A stretch of DNA of 64,000 nucleotides, taken from assembly GCF_003945595.2 (NCBI RefSeq), contig NW_024104553.1, positions 186,001 to 250,000 of the forward strand. The letters are read 5' to 3'. Both the position numbers and the translations under genes were made by a program. The notes beneath the pieces are model-generated. The model made no database searches, was not told the origin of the DNA, and saw nothing but the letters and a program-made list of their open reading frames with translations. How positions within the stretch are numbered: the first letter of the stretch is position 1; each line of letters begins with the position of its first letter. Positions 49,412-61,800 of this stretch are shown in pieces. Source of the DNA: Pipra filicauda. Taxonomy: Eukaryota > Chordata > Aves > Passeriformes > Pipridae.

Positions 49412-52400
49412 TTAGTGTCTGTACAGTTAACTCATTGTGTGAAGAGGGAGTGTGTAGGGGAGCTCTGGCACATTTGAGTTGGGTTTGCAGCCCACCTTGT
49501 GTCTCCTGGGTATGTCACAAACATACCTGAGTGTCCATTCTCAAACTCCTGTGGAGGTGATGGGAAATGTAGTAGACCAAGGGACTGGGAGTGATTCTGG
49601 GGGCATAGATTTGCTTTTACTTGTTTCTGCTTTTGCTCTTTGAGAGTCATCTTAAATATTTTTATTCCATCTCATTCCATTCTGCCTCTTACTTGCCAAG
49701 GCTGGTTGCCTTAGTCACCAGGGCTTTGGTAACTAGGACAACAAGATTGAGCAGGCAAAGGTAGAAATAATGGTAATAACTTTCTCAACTCTTCCTGAAA
49801 TTGGCTTGTATGAATGAATATCATGCATGTGGGTGACTCGTGTCAGCAATCTGTTCACCCTTACTGCCTGGCACATCCTGAAATCCTACTGGCAGCACCA
49901 CCCTAACTGTGCTGTGGCTGTGCCCTCCGGCAACTGGAAATAAGCCTGTCAGGGACATGTGAATGTTGCTGGCCACCTCCTTCCTACAGCATGGCAGCCT
50001 GTGCTGGAGCTGGAGCAGAGTGCAAGAGACACTACACTTAAGGCCAGCGCTCGGGGCCAACACTTTAGCGATCACTAGGTTGGAGGCAAATTCTGAATGG
50101 GAGGAATTGGTCAGTGTGTCTGCTAGGATGGTGAGACTGGCTTACAGTGCTGGAAGCAACTGGTGTCTGCCATGAAGTCAGTCTTTCATAGATGTCCTCT
50201 CTTGGAATAGTTATCTACTTATTGGTTTGTTTACTCACTGTTGGACAGAGGAGGGTCTGGGAGATGATAAATGGTGTCCTGTCTCTTATTCCTCAGGATG
50301 CTCTTTGCACTGTTGGTATAGTTCGAGGTCACCTTTTGATGCAGTTTTGCTTTGCTTTGAGAGCAGGCTGTTTCTATCTCACCAGGTAAATGTAAATCCT
50401 GACTTGGGACAGCGAAGTTGTATTTTCCACTCCACCTTTGAAACGTGTTGCTCTTGTAAGCTCCCATATGGCTGCATCTTGCTGTGTCAGTGCCTTGTGT
50501 CTGCCATTTCTGCAGTAACAGACCAATGCTGTGTTATCTCCTCTGGAAAGCTCCCAGCTCCATGAATTTGATAGCAAAGCACTTGCTTAGTATTCCTCAC
50601 TGCTCTGTGCGTTGTTTTCCTCATCCCTGCTTGTTTTCTCTTAGCTGAACATGATAGGAAGTGACAGTGAGCACAGTCAAGGGATTCCCTGGAACCACAG
50701 GCCTGTTCTTTGTAGGCACCCAGTGCAAGCTTAATAGGCTCTTTTGAACAATCTTGACAAAATCAGCACCTGTCCCCAGTAAGTCTAAACCTCCAGACAA
50801 ACCCAGGATAAGGATTTCAGCAGCATTTGAAGGAAGAATCATAGCCTATTAGGCCTCTGTGAACACAGACTGTTGAAGTGGCAGGTGAAAACGGGCAGGG
50901 TAAGAAAGGTTAATAGCTGTGGAAGGCTGCCACTAGTGTGTTTTTGCAATCAGTTCATGCTTCAGTAACAAATCCTATTGCTTGCAGAGAAAAGAGCAGT
51001 CTAGACTGGTGTATTGCTGCAAAAGAAACTCACTCTGTCTTTGGTTTAGGTTTCATTTAAATTTTGAGCTACATGCTCAGAGTTTGTTACTTTTTACATT
51101 AGAATGCAATAGCCAAACCTCAGTGTGTATGCCAGCCTTCCTTCTAATTCCCTGGCTGTAGCTCTGTAGGTCAGACACCCATGACCAAGACTCCCTTCTA
51201 CTGTGTCACAGTGCAAATTTAGGATCATCTGGTAGTGCATGGAGAGGTGCTGGAGGAACTGCATCTTCAGCAGCAGTAGGCTTTTGGCAGCAGGTCTGTC
51301 TTTTGCTCAGCCACAAAAGGGGGAATAGTTTGGGCTGGTTTCCTCACCTGGTAAGGATTAAAACAAATTCCGTAGCCAGCTGTGGTAAGTCAAAACTGTC
51401 TGCAAGAAATCTCCTTCTAATGTCTCAGTTGGCTGTGATCATGTTTACTCTTTGATCTGGGACAGATGGTCTCTGAGGCTGAACATCAGGGGTTTGTGTG
51501 GCCATGGCCTGGCTCAGGAAAAGGGTGTCTGGTGCTGCTGAGACTTTCCTCAGAGAGGTCCTCAACCAAGCAGGGGAGGCAGTGGAGGGTTTGTGCTAAT
51601 GTGATGGGACAAGTGTAGGACTTGTTTGCCAGTGCGTGTGTGTATCAGGGCACAGAAAATCATAGATCACAGATGTCAGCGGTAGGATAACTCTGAGCTA
51701 TTTCTGTACTAGTCACGGGGTCCAGTGAGTGGCTGAGCCCTCCCCAAGATATCCATGCAGCCTAATGAAAAGCTTAAGTTAAAGGTCCAAGTCTTAAGAT
51801 AACTGTTCTGATGGGATCCCTTTGACAGACCAGCACCTAGACTAGAGCTGCCTAGGATGTTTTTGCTGTGGATGTAGTGTTCCAGTTTGAGCAAGGATCC
51901 CTATATGTAATTTTAAGAATAGTGGCTCCTGATTTCGATAACGTGTTTGTTTTTTTTTTTAATTCTGCAGTCTTAATTATTGCTTTTATTTCTAACTGCT
52001 CACCCTTTGGATGCAGACCCTGAAAGTCTTCTACAGGCCCAGAAGCATGTTGAGACCTTGACAGTGTTCTTGAGCTTCAGATGGTATCTGGACTTGTAGC
52101 TGTTGAGTGTTATAAGAGTCCAGTGCTTCTGACCTCCTGTTAAAGCAATTGATTGCCAGTAGCAGAGTGCTAGACTGAAGAGGGGTGCTGCGGGTGCCCT
52201 CTGAGGAATGATCAGATCCAAGGGTGCCCTTTTAGCACTTTGCCCTGGTTGTGACTCTCCAGGGAGAAAGCAGCCCTGGGGAGAGATATCCTGCCATCTC
52301 TGTTGCCAAGGAAACAGTGGCTGCATCTCACAGCTGCTGAAGACTTTTTATTCTAGAGTAAATTATGAATTTCCAGACTACAGATGCATCAAGCTTCTTA

Positions 52401-52549
52401 GACACGAGCACGCTGATCTGTTTGGTTGTGCCTGGCCTCTTGGCTAAGTTGCAGCTAGATCTCAGGTGTGAATTTTCTGATGCTTTGGATCTCTGTCAAG
52501 CAGCTTTTTAAATATTCTGAGGATGCTGAGATTTTAAACTGTCTGCAGT
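49412..52549. other. Intronic, no feature recognised
   Basis: No exon, transposon tail or long ORF with similarity recognised. Confidence 0.5.
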
Positions 52550-52838
52550 ATCACAGAATCATAGAATATCTTGAGTTGGAAGAGACCCACAAGAATCATG
52601 GAGTCCACCTCCTGGCCTTGCACAGGACAACCCCAAGAATCACACCATGTGCCTTGAGAACATTGTCCATAAACTTCTTGAACTCTGGCAGGCTTGGTGC
52701 CATGACCACTTCCCTGGGGAGGCTGTTCCAGTGCCCAGCTACTTTCCGGGTGAAGAACCTTTTCCTAATATCCAGCCTAAACCCCACCTGACACAGCTTC
52801 ATGCCATTCCCCTGGGTCACTGGTCACCAGAGTATTTT
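52550..52838 (-). mobile_element. CR1 3' end, minus orientation
   Basis: Starts TCACAGAATCATAGAATATC and continues with the reverse complement of the CR1 3' UTR (GAGTTGGAAGAGACCCACAAG ... CTCTGGCAGGCTTGGTGCC ... CTGTTCCAGTGCCC ... GAACCTTTTCCTAATATCCAG). Only the last 290 bases of the LINE are present, as is usual for 5'-truncated copies. Confidence 0.95.
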
Positions 52839-55800
52839 GAGAGGACATTGGAAACAGGTCTTGGAAGTTCATCTCTTTCTGCTGAGCTCAGCTGACTGCC
52901 TCTACTCTGCCTACCCTTTTTCCAAGAACCCATTCATCAACTGTGCATGTTGTGTGTGTCTTCAATTCAAGAGCTGAATAGTCATTTGGAGCAGGTTCTC
53001 CTTGGGGCATCTTCTGGTCGTTCTGAGCCATTGTCTGATCTGTGAGTTCTTCACTAAGATCACCTCCTAGGGTGAATCTGCAGGCTATTCTTGCTCAGAT
53101 ACCTCTTAAGGACCTGTCTATCAAAGAAAAACAGACTGTGCAGTCATTAGTTTTCAGAGGGGGCAGTTAAAGTTGTCCAACAACATTATAGATATGTATA
53201 TTGTATAATTTTCAGGAAGAGCACTGTTGCTCACACTCTGCATGGCTGCAGAAAAGGTGTTCTGTCCCCAGGACTGTGTGTGGTACCTCTCCTGTGTGCC
53301 GGGGATGCAGCTACTGGTGCAGACACTGGTAGGTAGAAAGCTGCAAAAGACTTTCTCTCTGCCCTCTCGGTTGCTAGGGGAGCAACACTCACAGGCTCTG
53401 CTGTGTCAATCTGTTTGCAGGAAGCAAACTCTGGGCTCTCTCCTCCCATCTCAAACTGCTGGGATTTGAATGTGGGGACTCTGACAAGTGGAGGCCAGCA
53501 CATCAGAGCGCTCTGAGTGTTGCAGCAGTGGCACTGTGGCTTTCTCCTGCTGTGACCCTGTACTCATCCAGCTGTCCTGCAAAGGATGGTGTGCTGTGCC
53601 AGTCTCTTTGCACATCAGCAACTGAATGTGCCTGTGGGAACTTGGGAGGCATTCTTGGAGGAATGAAGGAGAGGATGTCTGGTGTAGCTGTGCATGTTTT
53701 GGGGAAGCTCTCTGCTGAAAAGTCTCTGTGTTAGTGTTACTTCCTCCCAGGGAGGAAACTGGGGGCTATATAGGTTCAGACACTTCTCAGAGTGGTATGT
53801 GTATAAGTATTGCTGTTGCTCATCTTCCACTAGTGGAAAGGAAATTTGGTCAGCCAAAGAAACACCGAGTCTGGTTCAGACCAGGTGTAATGGGAGCTCA
53901 GCATTGCTGTCCAAGTTCTGTCAACCTGGCGGGCTTGAATAACTCTTGTTTGCACAGTTAATTCTCCCAGTAGGAGTGTTTTGAGCCTACTCCTAGTGGT
54001 TCTCTTTCCTCTTACCTGACAGGTCTTTAAAAATGTGTAATTGCTGCTGCAGGACTCCCGTCAGATGGGTGTTCTGATGGGAAGAACATTTTCCACTGCA
54101 CCCTAATCTGTCTTCTCTCAGCAATGGCACATCCCAGGCCAGCCTGCAGTGGGAGTTGGCCTTCCCTCCCATATCCATCTTGCTCTCATGGCTGCATGTA
54201 CTGTACTGGAGATAGAGTGGTGCCTGGCAAAGGGCCTTTGGACGTACATTGCTGATGGTCTGGCAAAGGCAGGGAAAGAGCAGAGCTCGACTGTGGGCAT
54301 GCTTGCATTTGCATGGGCTGTGTTTGTGCATTGCTATACAAAGCAGCAGCTTGCAGGATGTATTTGCATGAGCTTGCCACAGCAGGAAGTGAAGTGTGGA
54401 CATGGACGAGGAGGGGCTTAGCCTGTGCCACTGCCTGAAGCAGTGACTTGCAGCCTGCAGAAGACATTGGCAAGTGTGGCATCGTAGTTCTTGTGTGTCT
54501 GAGGCTTTGCTACGTTAGAGATGAGCTTTTTAACAGCCTTCTGGACTTGTAGGGTATGGACTGACAGGTTTTGGAGGGCAACAGTGTATCCTATTGTCCC
54601 ATTGTACTGTTTGACCATGGTACAATAGAACAAAAATGTTTTCCTTTTAAGAATGGTTGTACCTAAGTACATCTAACTCTGTTCATAAGGCTTGATGGAG
54701 GAAAAACCTTTTAAACAACAGCAACCTCTTCTGTTGTAGTAGGTAAACCTGTCCTTGCATTGCTGAGGGCAACCAGCATTTAGATAGGTCTAAACCTATC
54801 TCTTCTTCTTTGTGAATGTGCATAGCTAGTAGCCAACTGGGTGCCAAGTTGTATAGCTGCCTCAAGTGTGAAAGAAATTTATTCAGTTTTGCTGCTTCCA
54901 GTAAGTGCTGGTCTGCTTCCAAGATGGGAAAAGCCAGTTTGGTTTATTTTACTGAGATAGGTAACTTTGATTGTGCTGTTTGTTCCCATACTGTCCTTTT
55001 ATCTCCTCTGATGACACAAACCAGGTTGGATGCTACCTAAAAGCCCCTTTGACACTGAACATGAGTTGGATCACTTGGGATATGTGGGATAATTAGGTAC
55101 TGTTGGGTGCAGATGAAAACAAGCTTCAGAAGCAGCTCACTAAAATCCAGCACTGAACAAGGATGGTTTCGTCATGCAGAGTATTCACTTTTGACTAGGG
55201 TGTGATCACATCAACTTGTGCCTTGTGACAGTGTTGGAATTACTTCTGAGAAGCAAGTCGTCTCACAGCTAAGGCATGCCTTGTCCGTATGGGGCATGTG
55301 CTTTGGCTGCTGCAGTGTGAAGGACGGCAGGTTGTGTGTGTTCTTGATGAGGGCAAGAGTAAATGCAGTGCATCCAATTTTGACTGACCTGTACATGTTT
55401 CTCTAATTACATTCTAATTTTAAGTAAGGTTTATTCTTGTAAAACTATATTTAAATTTGCCAATCCAATTTTAGTGCATGTTAAAAAATCTAAACTAGTG
55501 CAGGCTTTGCAGGCTGTTGGACTGGACATCCCTGGCTCTGCCACTGCTGGCCATGCTACTGGCTTGTGATTGTGAGGCTGGGTGCTCTGAGCATGTCAGA
55601 TAGTCTGTGCAGCTTCCAGGATTCTGGATAGTTGCTGGATCTCCAGGTATTGTGGACTGGTACCTCTCCTCACCTCAACATCATCTGGGCTGATCCTGCC
55701 TCTTACGATAAGGAGCAGTGGTGACGATCTGTAGAATCTCTGATTGATCTTTTATACATGAGGGAGGAGTAGGGCAATTGCATCCAAGGAATTGCACTAA

Positions 55801-58800
55801 CAAAAGATCCTGTGGTTTTGTATCTGGCTTTCCCTGGAGAACAGCTTCCTCTGCCTCTTCTCTGTATAGGATTATCCCAAGGAGGGCATTCTCCTTTGAA
55901 CCGGTAGCCTATTTATAGCTGCAAGCAGTGTTTCTGTTAAGGAACTGCCAGATATTTCTGTAGTAGGTTTTTGCCTTAAGTGGTACACTTTTGGTATGTT
56001 CAGATCCTGGGCTTTTAGTTAAGTTTTCTCCTCTGATATTGTTGTCCCTACACTTTTGTCCTCTTAAAAATTGTAATTGGCTGGAATTTCAGTCACTTGC
56101 AGTCTTATTTCCTGCCCTTACTAACCACTGTTAGATAGAGTCAAATTCAAAGCTGTCCCCTCATGGCTGTTTTTAAAACTTTTCAGTATTATTCTGGGCT
56201 GGAACTGGCTTTTATTTCTTTTATAGGCTTCTTTTACAGTTTGATCAGTGAACCAAAAAAGCCACATTTTGTCTCTTCTGCTTTAGTTGGCTGGTGCAGA
56301 GCTTCCTGTGGGCCAGTCCCAAGGTATGTGCACTGGCAAATGTTTTTCTAAAAGGCTATATAGAAGAGCTGGGGACGACTCATTTCAGAAATGCTTAACG
56401 ACCTCCTGTATAAAAATTCAGAGTACTTAGAGAGAAAACAAGGGCGATGCATCTGAACATATAGGCCAGCATATGCCCATATAATGGACATAAAGGAACA
56501 CCTCCATTGCACCAAGTGGTTTTGTGTGCACCTATTGTGCAGGAAATCCTTTCCCTTCAGCCACAGATTCCCATGGGTGGGTGGGAAGGAATTGTATGAT
56601 AAACCACCTGTCCCTCTGTTTCCTGAGTTCTTCAATAGGCACTCTGATGCTTCAGTGAGCACTACAAAACTGTGCTTTAAAGAGACAAAGTGGTTTTAGG
56701 ATGTTGAGCTTCTAATGTATGTTACAAATTCAAATTTTCTTGGCCAGGGTGTCTTTGGATGCCTGCCTGTGCCCAGTGTGGCTGTAATACAGGCTGTGGT
56801 GAGGAGTCACACCAAGTTATTTATGGACCCTTTTGCTAGACGAAACATCTGCCACAATAGCTCCTGGCTCTGCTTGCAGCTTGCTGAGGTGGTGAGGGGG
56901 CACAGTGATCCTTGGAAAGAATGTCCTGTTCCACTGGGACAGTGGCTGGAAGTGAGCAGTTGCAAGTGCATGGAGTGTCATCTGCTTAGTCCGTCTGCTG
57001 CTTTCTGGGACCCCCAGGGCCCTGCCGGCCTGCGAGTAACTGTCTGACACCGCTGAGCCCAAGCTGCAGCACCTTGGAGAGCAGGGACAGTCTGCTGGAC
57101 AGCCTGGCAGCCTGCTGGTTGAGTGCCAGCGAGCAGGAATGACTGAGAATGGCAGCTGCCTGCAGGCTTCACCTGGAGAGGGCCCCAAGGAGAAAATGCC
57201 TCTGCTCTGGCCCACTGGAGCTCAGGCTGCTCCCTGGACACAGCTCCTCTATTTTTGCAGTGTAGCTGGTTCATGATTTTCCATGCCTGCTCTCAGAGAG
57301 CTTGATATTACAGGCATAGTGGACCTGGACACAAAGCGCTCTTCTATTGCTGAGATTTTCTGGTAAATACCATGGTACCCCTGAGCTAGGGAATTTAGTG
57401 TGAGCCGTAGCAACATGTACAGCCTTCTCACTTCCGCTCCAGCTGCATGGGTTGTGTGGCATCTCTGCCTCAAAAAAGCATGCATAGTTGGGTAGAAACA
57501 GCCCAGAAGCTATGGATTGCAGTGGTGTGACAAGATGGATGTCTCCGCCAGGAGGGGTTATTTTTGAAGCTGACTGACGAGGAGAAACAATGCACACTGG
57601 AGTGTTTGCAGGCACTTCTGTGCTAAAAGGAAAGCTGCTCTGTAATGCCAGGTAAGCTGCAGCTCCTCTCTGTGGGATGTGAGATAGCTCTGGCATGTCT
57701 GGGACAGTGACAGATTGGAGCAGACCAACAGTGTCTTTCTAGGCAGATCTCAGGGTTTCCACTCCACCCTCTGATCTTGTTTTTGACACTGAATACAGAA
57801 TGATTGCTCTTCCATGGCTTTAACAACTGTCCTTTTGTGGCTTCCCCACTTTTCAGACAAGGGTCTGTTGTGTGTGGTTCACACAGTGGCCTCACTGGTC
57901 TGGATCAGTAGATTAAGAGACCTGTGCATCAGAGAGGTTATAAACCTATTGGGAAGCAACTTGGCTGAGCAGAGCTCTATATTGAATTCTGTCTGGAGAG
58001 AAGAGAGTTGCTAGAAAGGAGAGGCAGGAATAGCCCTGCCAATGCTGACAGGTTGCAGTGGTCTGTTTCATGTTGCCCCATTCTGCACTGGCTGCATACA
58101 CAGGCAGTACTCATCCTGTTTGGGAGTTTGTGGTGCTAGGTAGGCCTGGCATCATGGTAGGAGCTGCTCTTTCCTCCTACAGTGAGACTAGCTGCATTAG
58201 CAGGAATGTCCCCTGAGATCAGGGGAAGGATGTATGTGGTTTACTCTCCAGGCTAGCAAAACGTGTGGGATCTCTCAGTCCACAGCAGGGCAGATCGGGA
58301 GAAAGCAGTCCTCAAGTCAGGAGTGGCATTTAGGTTATATATTGAGTTTAGCAGTCTTTTTGTCTGCTGTGTAGTGTCACAGACACAAGTCCACAACACA
58401 CACAGCTAATAGGACAGAGTGGTCTGCTTCTTTTCGAGGCTGCCTGTATTATTGAGTCTGAAACTGTGGACCTGTCTGTAGCTATGGAGCCTGCACAGGA
58501 CAGTTTGCTTGAAGAAATCTGCCACAGAACAGGAAGGGAGCATTTCATAATACAGGCTTATCTTTGACTTGCCTCCGCTACTGCATTTGAAGTGGTCTGA
58601 GAAAGCAGCATTTGTCTTTTTTAGAAGTGATTTGCTTGCAGAGATGTCATATACTTGCCTATGTGACGAGGCACATCCAAACACCAGAGGATGGCTCAGC
58701 AGCCTGAAGAAGGAGAGCACATGTGCTCTGGAGCAGTTGGCTGCAGGCCTGACCAGAGGGAATCCCAGGGAAATTTGCTGTTTTGAGAGTGTCACTGCTG

Positions 58801-61800
58801 TCTGTGCTTAGTGAGGATACTGGAGAACAGGGAATACTCGTGTGTGGCCTTGGCCAAGCATTTGTTTGAGAGCTGTTTTTTCATTGCAGCCAGGCCTGCT
58901 CTGTCCTGGTTTGGGATGCTGTGATCTCTGCGTCATTGCCCTCCTGCTTGCAACAGCCCCCACTTCCTCACTATGCCATGGGCAGCAAACAAGCAGAGGG
59001 ATCTTGATGTTAGATCTTGTCCTAAGCAGCCATTCTTTAATTAGAAATGCAATGTTATGAGTAGTTCAGATCTTTTTCGGTGTGCACTGCCGGCATGGTA
59101 ACATTTTGGCAGCACAAAAGCAGCCTGTAGTAGACGTAGCTTCTTGGAAAGAGAAGTGCTCTGCACCCTGAGCACAAGCACTGCTGCTGGTCTTTCTGCC
59201 TCTCCTCATGTGTGTAGGGCTGGTGTACACTCAGTAATGCATATTGGCTGATCTCCTTTAAAAAGGGTGTTTCAAAAACATAACCTTCCTGTGAAGGAAA
59301 CAGTGGCTGGTCCAGAAACAGTTTTGGCTACAGTTTGGCTACAGATGTCAGATACCGGTTTTGAAAACCCTGAGGAAGAGGATGATTTTGTACATCTTAT
59401 TAGGTATTTAGAAAGATTTTTATATTCACCTAAATAAATCCAACAAATCTCTTCTGTAATGCTGAGTGAATCTTATGTCTTCTAGACAAATCAGTGAATC
59501 CAGTACCTATCTGTGCTTTCTTCTCTCGCACCTGGCTGCTTTCACACTGGCAGCAAGCAGCTCTGGTAGCTGTTGCTAGTGATCATTAGTAGCTACTGCT
59601 GCTGGCTGAAACACGCACATAGTCTGATGTTCTTGTCCTTTATCTGAGCCTCCTTATCTCATTGGTGCACCTGACCCAGCCTGGAATGTCTGTTATGCCT
59701 TGTCGTGACTGTTGCATCTCTTTGGGGTGTGACCCGCTCTTTTCCTGTGCATCTGTTGGGAGTGGCTGTGTGCTGTCTCAGTGGTATTGCAATACTATGA
59801 AATACATATCTGAGAACACAGCAGTGCTAAGAGCTTGTGATGGGAGAGCAGGCGGTTCCTGGGAGGCCTCTGGGTGGCAGTCAGAGCCCCTGGGCAGACC
59901 TGTGTGTGGTCCCTACAGTGGGAAAGACGCTTCAGAGTGTTTAATAGAGCAGCCTGGTGCAGCAAGCTCAAGGGCAAGTTGCTGACCAAACCAGAATCAT
60001 CTACCCAGAGAATAAAGAGTTAGGCACCCTTCCAAGGGCTGATTGCAGCAGGGCATGCCCGATAAATGTGCATACACAGTGATGTTTAATGCAGTTAAGA
60101 ATGGACTGCCCAGTCAGATGATAACAGCATTGATTGTGTGGACTTTCTTTTCCATCAGGATAGGAAAATGAAAAAAAGAGGTGCTCCAATTCAATACAGT
60201 GGTGCTGAGGTCCCATTTAATATGCTGCACTGTCAGGGCCTGCACTGGCCTCTTTTTGGTCTATCTTGAATGGCCATCCCAGGGGGCACATGCTAACCAG
60301 GACACAAAGCTGTGAGGAAGACTGGGCAGCTGCAACAGCCAGCCATGAAGACAAGGAAAGGTGGATGTATCTGCTTTCAGGACATTGTTTTCTTCCCTTG
60401 GCCTCCCGTTTTTCCTGACTGAGGATGACATCTTGCTCTTCCTAATGTGTACCCTACTGATACTGTAATTCTTTGCCCTTCCCAGCATGCCTTTGCCTGT
60501 CCTGCTCCCATGTAGGGCAGCCAAGTCGCTGCTGTGAGGAGAAGGAACCCCTTCTCAGCACAGGCTTTACATTCCTTTGCTGTTACAAGCCTCAGAGACA
60601 AAAGGAAGAATAGTGTCAGCTGGTCCTCTGGGATGCCTGAGCATTGGCTTGGGTTTCGTCTGTCTAGAGGCACTTGGAAGGAGATGGGATGATGGAGAGG
60701 AATAGTCACATGGGAAAACATCCTGGTTTTCGTGAGGCAGGCAGAACCATAAGCTGTGAATGCTTTACAGGAAATGAAGGGATGTAACAATGTGGGGAGT
60801 TTTTGTCTTCCTGTCTTTCATGCTTTAGGATTTCCTTTGGGAAGATCAGTTGGTAATTGGGATAAGTCGAACCTACTGCAATTTGCAGTAATAGAACTCT
60901 GCTCTGGATCCAGCAACAGGGCAGACATGTGCTATTGGTAGCAAGCTGCTGTCAGCCAGGATGTAGAGGAGCCAAAATGCCTCTCTGATGGCAAGGAGAG
61001 GATTGCTGGTCAGCACTAGGGCTGTTGTGCTGCGCATCACCTTGCGTAACTTGGCTAAAGGACCTGATACACAGCAGGTGTTTGGTGATTCTGGCCCTAG
61101 CTCTTTCCTTGGAGATCCCAAGAGGGTGCTATCATGGCTTTTGGCCTCTGCATCCTATTGTGTTACACCACTTCAGCGCAGCTCGCTTTACTTGCCCTTC
61201 CCAGGCTGCAGCAGTTGCTAGAAGGCAGAGTGGCAAGAGCGTGCTAGCAAGCCCTGACTGTTCTGTCTCTCTTTCCCTTGGGGAGGCTCTCAAAGCAGGC
61301 TGATGTTGGCTTTCATCCCAGTGTGTCTGTAATTGGCCCACCTACCTGTCCTGATGCTTGAGCTGCAGAACCTGATGAACCTGCTGCTGTCCCAGTTCAT
61401 TGCTCCTGTTTGCTGGCAACAGGGACTTGCTTTCTGTAAGTGGAGTAGGTCTCTCCTCCCCTCTGCGTGCATCAGTGGTGTCTCATGCATAGATACCACT
61501 ATGGCTCAGGGAGTATCTTGACTTCAGAAAGCTGTGGCACGTTCTGGGTGATATCTCACCGCTCTCACCCTGTTGGTGTGCTCTTTCCTTGACACCTTCC
61601 CTTTGGCCACTATCAGAGGTGAGCTGTAGGGCTGGACCCCCCTCTGATCAGAGGGAGTAAAACTGCTTTTACAAACTGCTCCATAAGACCAGCCAGTCTG
61701 CAGGGCGTCCCCATGCCCAGGATGTCTGGTCCTGGCCAACTGCGTTCTGTCCTCTAGCAGGAACATTTACTGGGAATAGGTGCTGCTCCAGCAGGGGTGC